From Candidatus Sediminicultor secundus (GTDB lineage: Bacteria; Atribacterota; JS1; SB-45; 34-128): a stretch of 7,834 bases of DNA. Positions 1-6,523 of this stretch are shown piece by piece. Where the stretch lies: contig NCRO01000298.1 of the NCBI GenBank assembly GCA_002849045.2, forward strand, positions 1 to 7,834, given 5' to 3'. A program made the position numbers and the translations under genes. The notes beneath the pieces were generated by a model. It was given only the letters and a program-made list of their open reading frames with translations. It had not been told where the DNA came from and made no database searches. How positions within the stretch are numbered: the first letter of the stretch is position 1; each line of letters opens with the position of its first letter.

Positions 1-72
1 CGTCTTAATACTCCCAATCCTCCAATCCGGAATAATATCTAAACAAATATGGCCTGCAACAATTATATCCAT
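1..72 (-). CDS. Inverted copy of the 5' end of the PfkB kinase gene (partial, runs off the window)
   Basis: Read on the minus strand from 72 down to 1, this is an ATG followed by 23 further codons, identical at all 72 bases to 3098-3169, the start of the PfkB kinase gene. The identity begins exactly at the ATG. Upstream the two loci differ, although both have a GGGA-type Shine-Dalgarno site at similar spacing (here AAGGGA on the minus strand, near 79-84). It could be the start of a second, divergent kinase gene, one arm of an invertible or duplicated segment, or a chimeric contig end. Identity at synonymous positions argues against an old paralogue. The other contig end carries adapter sequence, so an artefact is a serious possibility. 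Confidence 0.5.
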   Translation of the reverse strand, partial: MDIIVAGHICLDIIPDWRIGSIKT

Positions 73-73
73 A

Positions 74-115
74 ATATTTCCCTTAAAAGTTCTGAACGTG
101 TCCAACAGGGGGAGC
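74..115 (+). repeat. Direct repeat, left copy, bounding the MNT-HEPN module
   Basis: Aligns without gaps to 1624-1665 with mismatches only at 79 and 106 (40 of 42 identical). It contains the small dyad GTTCTGAAC and has C-rich and G-rich ends (CCC near its left end, GGGGG near its right end) that could pair. It starts one base after the inverted kinase fragment ends. I do not recognise it as the end of a named insertion sequence. Confidence 0.85.
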
Positions 116-300
116 TATTCGATAAATAGGAATAGAGGTTTAGCCCTACGATAGAAGGTATTTAAGTTAGCCCGCCTTTATATTTTTAACCAGGCTAAAA
201 AAGCTTTTTGCTGGTTAAAAATATAATGCTTTTTGTTCACCGCACAAGGCTCGCTTCCTGTATGCCCCACCCCAATTTAACAACACTGTTATAGTTCCCT
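116..300. other. Non-coding leader region upstream of the MNT gene
   Basis: No supportable gene on either strand. The only structures seen are the long hairpin at 178-226 and a weak dyad TAACA/TGTTA (278-282 and 287-291) just before the -35 box of the MNT promoter. No tRNA, riboswitch or repeat array was recognised. Confidence 0.6.
178..226. repeat. 16-bp perfect inverted repeat (hairpin)
   Basis: Bases 178-193 are the exact reverse complement of 211-226, a 16-bp stem ending in CCAG/CTGG with a 17-base loop. The loop contains the palindrome AAAAAGCTTTTT (198-209). A short T run follows on the plus strand (229-233). It could insulate the MNT promoter from transcription on either strand, or be a remnant of a mobile element. 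It is not a classical GC-rich terminator. Confidence 0.6.
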
Positions 301-329
301 TTGACATTTCTTAGATAATCGTATATTAT
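301..329 (+). promoter_or_regulatory. Sigma70-type promoter of the MNT-HEPN operon
   Basis: A perfect -35 box TTGACA (301-306) is followed by a 17-base spacer and TATTAT (324-329) as the -10 box. Transcription would start near 336-338, inside the palindrome at 331-346, about 38 bases before the MNT start codon. This is the strongest promoter-like sequence in the window. Confidence 0.75.
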
Positions 330-358
330 TTTAGACGTACATCTAATTTTTTAGATAA
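311..358 (+). promoter_or_regulatory. Phased TTAGA half-sites with a 16-bp operator palindrome
   Basis: TTAGATAA (311-318), TTAGACGT (331-338) and TTAGATAA (351-358) lie exactly 20 bp apart, about two helical turns. The middle one pairs with ACATCTAA (339-346) to make a 16-bp palindrome matching at 7 of 8 positions per arm. The sites occupy the promoter spacer, the start-site region and the leader. This fits binding by the winged-helix protein encoded just downstream, so autoregulation of the MNT-HEPN pair is the likely role (inference). Confidence 0.6.
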
Positions 359-364
359 CACATT

Positions 365-368
365 GGAG
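365..368 (+). promoter_or_regulatory. Shine-Dalgarno GGAG deciding the MNT start
   Basis: GGAG lies six bases before the ATG at 375. An in-frame TTG at 363 overlaps this ribosome binding site and would have none of its own, so 375 is the better start. Confidence 0.7.
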
Positions 369-374
369 CTTTAT

Positions 375-932
375 ATGAATAATAGTCTTATATCAACTAA
401 TGCCCAGAAAGTTTTAAACTTTCTTATCCAAAGTCCGGGCAAGCAATTTCTGGCTAATGAAATCGAAAAGGCCACCAGGATTAGCAGAGCAGGGGTTAAT
501 TTCTCTCTTCGTAAACTCGCTAAAGAAAAGCTCGTCCTGCGGGAAAAGAAGGCAAAGATCTATCTTTATTCGGTTGATTATAACAACCCCGTTATTAAAC
601 AATTGAAAGTCCTCAAGACTACCATGCTCTTACAACCCCTGGTGAATAAATTAAAAGTGCTCTCTAAAAAAATAGTCCTGTTTGGTAGTTGTGCCCGGGG
701 AGAAAATATAGCCAGTAGCGATATAGACATTTTTATATTAGCCGATAGCTCAAAGGCCATTAAAGAGAAGATAAAGAAAAGCAACCTCAGAGAAAAACTT
801 CAACCTATTATTCGCAACTCGACCCAGTTTGTTAAAATGGAAAAAGGAGAATCGGTATTTATTGAAGAGATAGAACATGGTATAACCCTGTGGGAGTCTA
901 AAGATGAATTTGAGAATTTGAACAATGTTTAA
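375..932 (+). CDS. wHTH-nucleotidyltransferase (MNT), probable antitoxin/regulator
   Basis: A 185-aa protein counted from the ATG at 375. Residues 1 to about 75 resemble a winged helix (an isolated recognition-type helix, then a basic wing with a short beta hairpin). Residues about 95-180 form a minimal nucleotidyltransferase domain with the DNA polymerase beta-type signature GSCARG (104-109) followed by SDIDIF, whose aspartates D116 and D118 would bind metal. The third acidic residue is not obvious. In MNT-HEPN systems the nucleotidyltransferase adds nucleotides to the HEPN toxin and so neutralises it; the N-terminal DNA-binding domain suggests it also represses its own promoter at 301-358. 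The next gene is a HEPN protein overlapping its stop codon. The domain call is firm; the antitoxin role is inferred from context. Confidence 0.88.
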   Translation: MNNSLISTNAQKVLNFLIQSPGKQFLANEIEKATRISRAGVNFSLRKLAKEKLVLREKKAKIYLYSVDYNNPVIKQLKVLKTTMLLQPLVNKLKVLSKKIVLFGSCARGENIASSDIDIFILADSSKAIKEKIKKSNLREKLQPIIRNSTQFVKMEKGESVFIEEIEHGITLWESKDEFENLNNV

Positions 933-1351
933 AGAGAAATAAAATACGGGAATTCCCCCGTGGGAAAGCTCTCCTGACAAAAACCCTTGGGATAGCTCAA
1001 CGGGACCTGGAAAGGGCCGGGAAAACTTTTAATGACAAAGATTACAAATGGGCTACTATCCAGTCCTATTACTCTATGTTCCATTCCGCCAGAGCCCTTT
1101 TGTTTGTCAAAAATTACCGAGAGCACAGCCACTATTGTCTTATTGTTGCTATGCGGGCTCTTTATGTAGAGACAAGACTGCTCCCAGGCGGTTTAATAGA
1201 AGCCCTCGGAAAAGGTAAAAGGCTAAGAGAGGACGCCGATTATTACGACAGATGGTCGGAAGAAGGGGCTAGCTTCGCTTTAAAAGCGGCTGGAGATTTT
1301 CTAAAAAAGGCTCGGAAACTTACCAAAGATTTGCACAAATCCCCAAGATGA
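925..1351 (+). CDS. HEPN-domain protein, probable RNase toxin partner; 5' end frameshifted or lacking a canonical start
   Basis: The frame ending at 1351 is open from 914 and encodes a near full-length HEPN domain: a first helix around LGIAQRDLERA, then YKWATIQSYYSMFHSARALL, then YREHSHYCL with the Arg and His expected of the RNase motif, then LREDADY and a terminal helix. HEPN proteins paired with MNT proteins are usually toxic RNases or tRNA-targeting proteins. No ATG, GTG or TTG occurs in this frame before 1076, which lies inside the domain; starting there would remove the first helix and half of the second. The natural start by position is ATG 925, overlapping the MNT stop, but its frame ends at 940-942 after five codons. 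One extra base between 928 and 942 would explain this. CTG 974, with GGGA eight bases upstream, is a weak alternative. It is either a real inactivated toxin, a sequencing error or an unusual start. Confidence 0.7.
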
Positions 1352-1623
1352 CGACATAGGGCGTTTAGGTTTAGAGTCTTCACAAAAAAGGCTTTTATTT
1401 TTAAAAAATCGAAAGATTAGTTTAATATTTTTACTTCCAAGCTTATCATATCGCATAATGGTTTACTCCGGCTAAAAGTCCTGAACCTATCTAATATCGG
1501 GGTGCCAGATAATAACAAGCCCTTTAACATTTACTGAAGCATCTTTATTTTTAAAATTCTTATTCTTAGAGACTACTTCTAATTGCGAATAACTAAATTA
1601 TTAATCTAATATTTTCTATTACT
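1352..1623. other. AT-rich non-coding stretch after HEPN
   Basis: No gene recognised on either strand. It holds the degenerate repeat copy at 1474-1501 and several TATCTAA or ATCTAAT words, which may be chance in such AT-rich DNA. No clear terminator directly follows the HEPN stop. Confidence 0.5.
1474..1501 (+). repeat. Degenerate third copy of the direct-repeat motif
   Basis: Aligns without gaps to 85-112, with 21 of 28 bases identical to the left copy and 22 of 28 to the right copy. The core AAAAGTCCTGAAC and the following GGG are kept. It may be a decayed copy, but the stretch is short and the sequence is AT-rich, so chance cannot be excluded. Confidence 0.35.
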
Positions 1624-1665
1624 ATATTCCCCTTAAAAGTTCTGAACGTGTCCAATAGGGGGAGC
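1624..1665 (+). repeat. Direct repeat, right copy, bounding the MNT-HEPN module
   Basis: Second copy of the 42-bp repeat, in the same orientation as 74-115. Here CCCCT (1629-1633) and AGGGG (1657-1661) can pair around the GTTCTGAAC dyad. It lies just before the terminator at 1678. Recombination between the two copies would remove about 1.55 kb carrying both toxin-antitoxin-like genes. Confidence 0.85.
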
Positions 1666-1677
1666 CAAGACATTTTC

Positions 1678-1709
1678 AGCCCTTTGGCCTTTCGCTGAAG
1701 GGCTTTTTT
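1678..1709 (+). terminator. Rho-independent terminator before the mtlD operon
   Basis: AGCCCTT (1678-1684) pairs with AAGGGCT (1698-1704). The stem extends inward through two G-T wobbles and two G-C pairs around a five-base loop, and is followed by a run of Ts (1704-1709, then more after one A). The T run is on the plus strand only, so it would stop transcription coming from the MNT-HEPN side and isolate the sugar operon. Confidence 0.8.
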
Positions 1710-1730
1710 ATTTTGTTTGAAAAAGAAGGA

Positions 1731-1785
1731 TTTTTAGATATATTGTCGAATAATAGAATATTATAAGAAGAAATGTATCTAAAAA
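1731..1785. repeat. TTTTTAGATA inverted pair upstream of mtlD, similar to the MNT operator motif
   Basis: TTTTTAGATA (1731-1740) is the exact reverse complement of 1776-1785; pairing continues inward (1741-1744 with 1772-1775) with one wobble, giving 14 pairs around a 27-base loop. The arms contain TTAGATA/TATCTAA, the same word as the half-sites before the MNT gene. It could be a regulator-binding pair or an RNA hairpin. Confidence 0.45.
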
Positions 1786-1796
1786 ATAATTTTTAG

Positions 1797-1821
1797 TTGA
1801 GGTCTCAATTTTTCATATAAT
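1797..1821 (+). promoter_or_regulatory. Probable promoter and operator-like dyad of the mtlD operon
   Basis: A perfect TATAAT box (1816-1821) lies 38 bases before the mtlD start. No good -35 box sits 17 bases upstream (TTAGTT at 1793-1798 is weak), which suggests dependence on an activator. A dyad TTGAG-GT-CTCAA (1797-1808) overlaps the -35 region and is a candidate operator for a sugar regulator. No regulator gene for it is visible in the window. Confidence 0.5.
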
Positions 1822-1859
1822 AAGGTAAACAATTAATTTATATAAAGCTGTGGAAGAGA

Positions 1860-3056
1860 ATGATGTACAAAAAAAAGATGCTTCAATTTGGGGCAGGGAA
1901 TATAGGAAGATCCTTTATCGGTCAGTTATTTTCCCGTTCGGGATACGAAGTTGTTTTTGTTGATATCAATAAAGAATTAGTAAAGGAACTCAATAAAAAA
2001 AGAGTATATAAATTAGTAATAAAGAGGAATGAACCTCCCGATGAAATTATTTTAATAGAAAATATTCGAGCTATAGATGGTTATGATAAAGAGGCAGTTG
2101 TTCGGGAGATGGTAGATACAGATATCATAGCCACGGCAGTAGGAAAATATGCCTTACCTCAGATTATTCCCGTAATCGCTCAGGGGATTCAATTAAGATA
2201 TAAAAAAAGAGGAAAAAATCCTTTAGATATTATAATTGCTGAGAATTTTAGGAATGTAGCGCACTATTTAAGAAAAGAATTAAAAAGTCATCTTCCCCAG
2301 GAATATCCTTTCGATGAACTGGTTGGATTAATAGAAACAAGTATAGGGAAGATGGTTCCCCTAATGAAAGAGGAGGATAAAAAAAAAGATTTGTTATGGG
2401 TATTTGCTGAGCCTTTTAATACTCTTATTGTAGATAAAAAAGGATTTAAGAACCCTCTTCCTCAGGTTAAGGATCTTTGGGCTGTTGAAAATATCAAAGC
2501 CTATGTAGATAGAAAACTATTCATTCATAATCTTGGTCATTCTGCATCAGCTTATTTAGGATATCAATATAACTCAGAAACGACCTTCATATATGAGGCA
2601 TTAGAGGTGCCAGAAATTTATAAAACTGTCCGGGAGTGTATGAAACAATCAGCAGTAGCTTTGAATGGGGCATACCCTAAAGACCTTACTCTGCAAAATT
2701 TACAAAACCATATTGATGATCTACTTTTTAGATTTAAAAATAAATCATTAGGAGATACTATTTTTCGAGTAGGCAGAGATTTGTATCGTAAGTTAGATAA
2801 GAACGAAAGAATAGTAGGACCAATGCTTTTGGCTCAAAGACAAGGCGTTCCTTATAATAAGATTAAAAGAGCATTTTATGCTGCTTTAGATTTTAAGGCA
2901 AAAGACGAGAAAGGGGAAATGCATCCCCCCGATAAAGTATTTTTTAAGCGAGAATATCCAAGGGGATTAGAAAATATATTAAAAAGTGTTTGTCATTTAT
3001 CCAGCCATCAGGATGAGGAAGCAAAAGTTATGGAAGAAATAGCAAAAGGAATCTAA
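1860..3056 (+). CDS. mtlD: Mannitol-1-phosphate 5-dehydrogenase family protein
   Basis: A 398-aa cytosolic NAD-dependent dehydrogenase of the polyol-specific long-chain family, close to the usual MtlD length of about 380. The Rossmann dinucleotide motif FGAGNIGR is at residues 10-17, ENFRN at 128-132, and the family's catalytic Lys-Asn-His set is visible as K219, N224 and H227 in KLFIHNLGHSA. RKLDKNERIVGP near 310-321 is also typical. The expected reaction is D-mannitol 1-phosphate plus NAD to fructose 6-phosphate. Two adjacent ATGs (1860 and 1863) make the start ambiguous by one codon; the upstream GGAAGAG is a modest ribosome site. First gene of a three-gene operon with a PfkB kinase (41-base gap) and a D-lyxose isomerase. 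A related polyol-phosphate substrate is possible. Confidence 0.87.
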   Translation: MMYKKKMLQFGAGNIGRSFIGQLFSRSGYEVVFVDINKELVKELNKKRVYKLVIKRNEPPDEIILIENIRAIDGYDKEAVVREMVDTDIIATAVGKYALPQIIPVIAQGIQLRYKKRGKNPLDIIIAENFRNVAHYLRKELKSHLPQEYPFDELVGLIETSIGKMVPLMKEEDKKKDLLWVFAEPFNTLIVDKKGFKNPLPQVKDLWAVENIKAYVDRKLFIHNLGHSASAYLGYQYNSETTFIYEALEVPEIYKTVRECMKQSAVALNGAYPKDLTLQNLQNHIDDLLFRFKNKSLGDTIFRVGRDLYRKLDKNERIVGPMLLAQRQGVPYNKIKRAFYAALDFKAKDEKGEMHPPDKVFFKREYPRGLENILKSVCHLSSHQDEEAKVMEEIAKGI

Positions 3057-3097
3057 ATTAACAAAAATATTTTATATTTTTCAAATGGGAGAATTTT

Positions 3098-3169
3098 ATG
3101 GATATAATTGTTGCAGGCCATATTTGTTTAGATATTATTCCGGATTGGAGGATTGGGAGTATTAAGACG
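3098..3169 (+). repeat. Right arm of a 72-bp perfect inverted repeat (partner 1-72)
   Basis: The first 72 bases of the kinase gene recur without mismatch in inverted orientation at 1-72. The repeat may continue past the window edge, so 72 is a minimum length. The arms enclose about 3.0 kb containing the MNT-HEPN module and the mtlD-like gene. Recombination between them would invert that block. Confidence 0.9.
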
Positions 3170-4249
3170 ATTATCCCAGGACATATTCTGGAAATGTCAG
3201 GATTGAAATTATCGACCGGTGGTGCAGTAGCTAATACAGGAATAACTCTTAAAAAATTGGGTATTAATACTATTTTATTAGGGAAAATTGGGGGAGATGC
3301 CTTTGGAAAGGTTATTTTTGAGATTTTACAGAAAGAAGACAAAACTTTGGTAGAAAATATGATTATTAGTAAAGATGAGATTTCTTCTTATACCATTGTC
3401 TTAAATCCCCCAGATACTGATCGGGTCTTTTTACATTATCCCGGACCCAATCATACCTTTGTTGCCAATGATATCCCTTATGAAAAAATGATAAATTGCC
3501 GCATATTCCATTTTGGATATCCTCCTTTAATGAAGAAATTTTATGAGAACGCGGGAGAAGAACTGGTAAAAATGTTTCGAAGAGTTAGAAAGATGAATAT
3601 AATTACCAGTTTGGATATGGCCATGCCGGACCCTGAATCTCCTGCCGGTAAAATAGATTGGTACGAATTCTTTAAAAACGTTTTACCTATGGTAGATATT
3701 TTCATGCCCAGTATTGATGAACTGTTGTATATGTTAAATCCAGAGAAATTTTATAATATTTCAGAAAAGAAAGAAAGAATTGATGTTTTACTATTAGATC
3801 AAATAGCTAAGCAATTAATAGATTATGGAGCAAATGTAGTGGCAATAAAACTTGGTGATCAGGGTCTATATTTGAGAACACACCAAATAGAAAAAAGTAA
3901 TTTATCGAGGATAATTAACCCCAGCCAGTGGAATTATCGTCAACTTTTATCTCCTTGTTTTGTTACGAAGGTTAAAGGAACTACTGGAACCGGAGATGCC
4001 ACTATTGCTGGGTTTTTAGCTCAACTTTTAGATGGAGGAGAACCGGAAAAGTGCATTACCTTAGCTACTGCTGTAGGTGCCTGTTGTGTAGAAGCGATTG
4101 ATGCTACCGGAGGGATTCGACCTTTACCTGAAGTTGTAAAGAGAGTAACCTCCGGGTGGAAACGCTTATCACTTTTTATTCCTACAGACAATTGGAAATA
4201 TGATTATCAATATAAGATTTGGAAAGGTCCTGAAGACCGGGCTGGATGA
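3098..4249 (+). CDS. PfkB/ribokinase-family sugar kinase
   Basis: A 383-aa carbohydrate kinase. The N-terminal PfkB signature region GGAVANTG (41-48) with GKIGGDAFG (62-70) binds sugar. The C-terminal signature is GTTGTGDATIAGF, with G297-T298-G299-D300 standing in for the usual GAGD: D300 is the catalytic base and the glycines form the anion hole. It is longer than the usual 300-330 residues, with extra sequence around 210-290. Likely role: ATP-dependent phosphorylation of a ketose in the mannose/mannitol pathway, for example fructose or xylulose made by the next gene's isomerase; the substrate cannot be read from sequence. GGGAG (3087-3091) lies six bases before the ATG. Its first 72 bases are duplicated in inverted orientation at 1-72. 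Confidence 0.88.
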   Translation: MDIIVAGHICLDIIPDWRIGSIKTIIPGHILEMSGLKLSTGGAVANTGITLKKLGINTILLGKIGGDAFGKVIFEILQKEDKTLVENMIISKDEISSYTIVLNPPDTDRVFLHYPGPNHTFVANDIPYEKMINCRIFHFGYPPLMKKFYENAGEELVKMFRRVRKMNIITSLDMAMPDPESPAGKIDWYEFFKNVLPMVDIFMPSIDELLYMLNPEKFYNISEKKERIDVLLLDQIAKQLIDYGANVVAIKLGDQGLYLRTHQIEKSNLSRIINPSQWNYRQLLSPCFVTKVKGTTGTGDATIAGFLAQLLDGGEPEKCITLATAVGACCVEAIDATGGIRPLPEVVKRVTSGWKRLSLFIPTDNWKYDYQYKIWKGPEDRAG

Positions 4250-4836
<587 letters not shown>

Positions 4837-4838
<2 letters not shown>

Positions 4839-5673
4839 ATTTACTTATATATTCTATACTATGGTTAATTGCTGATTTTATCTTTTCAATCTCCATTTCT
4901 TGTATAGTTTTAGAAAAAGGTTCAAAGGAAATATTTCCCGCATAGCCAAGTTTGAGGAGTAATTCTATTTGTTCCTTGTTTTGAAGCCTATCTTGTTCGG
5001 TTACTAAAACACGGTGATTATCTCTATATTCTTCAACAGAAATATTGCATTCTACTCCGGAGATGTGAACTAGTCCGGTATAAGAGATATCATAATCATT
5101 TTCAATTGTATCAAAGGTATCAGGACCGATATGATGATGGAAGGTATCATGAACAATTTTATAGACAGGATAATTTGATTCCTGAATAGCTTTCATTGCT
5201 ATAATAAGTGATCTAAGAGAACATTCTTCAAATCCCAAAGGTTCTAAATAGCCTTGTATGCCGCTATCTTGGAATAAGGGTCCAAAAGATTTTAAAGCTT
5301 TTACTGTTTCTTTAAAAATTTCCTCTTGATTCCTTTTATCATTAACATCATTATTGGGGCATAATACAATGGCTTTGCAACCAATGGATTGTGAAAGATT
5401 AATTAATTTTTTTAATTCCTTTATGGTTTCTGGCAGGACTGCGGCTAAATTAAATTTTTGTAAGGCATTAATGGTTAATATTTCCACTCCGTATTTTTTT
5501 AAAAGTTCTTTCAGCTGCTCAGGAGTATAGCCATCAATTATCTTTCCTCCGGGAAGATCATTACGCAATTCGATTTTATCTAAATCCAAATCTTTAACAA
5601 GTTTAAAAAAATTCTCTAATTTCAATTTGGGATAAATTATCCTGTTAAGACTAAATTTTGATTTTTTAATCAT
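4837..5673 (-). CDS. TIM-barrel sugar isomerase/epimerase (xylose isomerase-like, IolI/IolE type)
   Basis: A 278-aa protein counted from the ATG at 5673. The pattern fits the xylose-isomerase-like TIM barrel superfamily (AP endonuclease 2 fold): the first strand carries KIELRND, and metal or catalytic residues are visible at E144 (YLEPLGF), D176 and H179/H180 (VHDTFHHHIGPD), H203 (VHISGVE) and E251 (ISFEPFS). Relatives include inosose isomerases and dehydratases, hydroxypyruvate isomerase and ketose 3-epimerases; the exact substrate is not readable. No signal peptide, so cytosolic. The frame is open to 5757 and continues 28 codons upstream, but that stretch overlaps the preceding gene and lacks a ribosome site. 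Last gene of the minus-strand cluster, after the truncated exported protein. Confidence 0.85.
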
Positions 5674-5679
5674 TCTATC

Positions 5680-5689
5680 CCTCCTCCTT
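5680..5689 (-). promoter_or_regulatory. Strong Shine-Dalgarno site deciding the isomerase start
   Basis: Read on the minus strand this is AAGGAGGAGG, a near-perfect anti-16S match, six bases before the ATG at 5673. It fixes that start over the longer open frame reaching 5757. Confidence 0.85.
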
Positions 5690-5701
5690 TTTATATTAAT
5701 A

Positions 5702-6496
5702 TTATTCCATCGCCCAATCGGCGACATCCAGATGGTTCTGGTTTCCTCCGATGGCAAATGCCATATACCCTAACCAGCCATATGCTGCTGCCGCCCCTGC
5801 TTCTTTCCAGTGACGGTCATTTCTGGCTTGCATCGTGGCAAAATCGAATGACCAATGTTCATACTCCGGCACATTCCACGGCTCTTTGTTTCCCCCCAGA
5901 GATAAACTGCTCCGATATAATTGATCTGCAATATGCAACATTTTGGCTTTCATATTCTCCTCGCGAGGGTATCGGTCACAAATATGATAAAAGAGAAGAT
6001 TGGGAAGCATTTTGTACCAATACTCGGTTACACCACACCCGCCTTTGTAATTCCCGAACATCTCTTCCGGCTCACAATAATAATAATCCGATACAAGCTG
6101 TACAAAGTTAATCCCTTTGTAGTTGGCCATATCTAATCCAGTTAAAGAACCGGTCACGACCAATGCCATGCCGTTTATTGCTTCGGTGTCACTATTTTTC
6201 TTCCCGGCATAACTAGGCAATATAAACATTCCTTGCGAGGAAGAATTATCATTCCATTTCACCAAAGGAAGAAGGTTGCCCCTCTTGGTTTCATCCAAAA
6301 CAAACTCCACATAATCTCGAGCAACTTTTTTCCAATCTCGTAAATAATAAGGAGACGGTTCACTCGGCATCGCATCAATCCGAGGTAGTGGTATTTGCTC
6401 GGCAGCAAAACAAACGGGAAACAATGATACCCTAAAAAAACATATACTGCTACAAATAAACGATTTTAATAAAGTAAAAATATATTTCTGTTTCAT
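5702..6496 (-). CDS. Exported protein of a polysaccharide-degradation-associated family, probably C-terminally truncated
   Basis: 264 aa, beginning with a signal peptide: a basic N-terminus (MKQKY), a hydrophobic stretch and likely cleavage after CFAA near residue 32. The mature part (YYLRDWKKVARDYVEFV, LPLVKWND, INGMALVVTGSLTGLD, YWYKMLPNLLFYHICDRYP, WKEAGAAAAYGWLGYMA) is rich in aromatic-lined helices, suggesting an (alpha/alpha) barrel like those of glycan-processing enzymes. From memory it resembles the N-terminal part of large uncharacterised secreted proteins of polysaccharide degraders that continue well past this point. Here it stops right after a helix ending DVADWAME, where base composition falls from about 50% GC (5701-5760) to 25% (5641-5700). 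The gene lies 27 bases after the beta-mannosidase. Its ribosome site is weak. Function unknown; truncation is inferred. Confidence 0.65.
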   Translation of the reverse strand: MKQKYIFTLLKSFICSSICFFRVSLFPVCFAAEQIPLPRIDAMPSEPSPYYLRDWKKVARDYVEFVLDETKRGNLLPLVKWNDNSSSQGMFILPSYAGKKNSDTEAINGMALVVTGSLTGLDMANYKGINFVQLVSDYYYCEPEEMFGNYKGGCGVTEYWYKMLPNLLFYHICDRYPREENMKAKMLHIADQLYRSSLSLGGNKEPWNVPEYEHWSFDFATMQARNDRHWKEAGAAAAYGWLGYMAFAIGGNQNHLDVADWAME

Positions 6497-6523
6497 GGGT
6501 ATACATCTTTTTAAGAGAATATT

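Noticed and set aside
363..374. TTG start for the MNT gene, four codons upstream
   Set aside because: It overlaps the GGAG that serves the ATG at 375 and has no Shine-Dalgarno site of its own.
928..934. TTTAAAG-like slippery heptamer that might allow programmed frameshifting from MNT into HEPN
   Set aside because: Its register is wrong for a -1 shift out of the MNT frame (that frame reads GTT TAA here), and I see no convincing stimulatory structure downstream.
3058..3342. 94-codon minus-strand open frame over the kinase start
   Set aside because: It is the antisense of a well-supported kinase gene, with no recognisable domain and no ribosome site.
5674..5757. 28-codon N-terminal extension of the TIM-barrel isomerase
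   Set aside because: It overlaps the 3' end of the exported-protein gene and has no ribosome site, while a near-perfect one precedes the ATG at 5673.
5758..6136. Plus-strand open frames (117 and 71 codons) opposite the exported-protein gene
   Set aside because: They are antisense to a gene with a signal peptide and a coherent protein sequence, and show no domain or coding character of their own.
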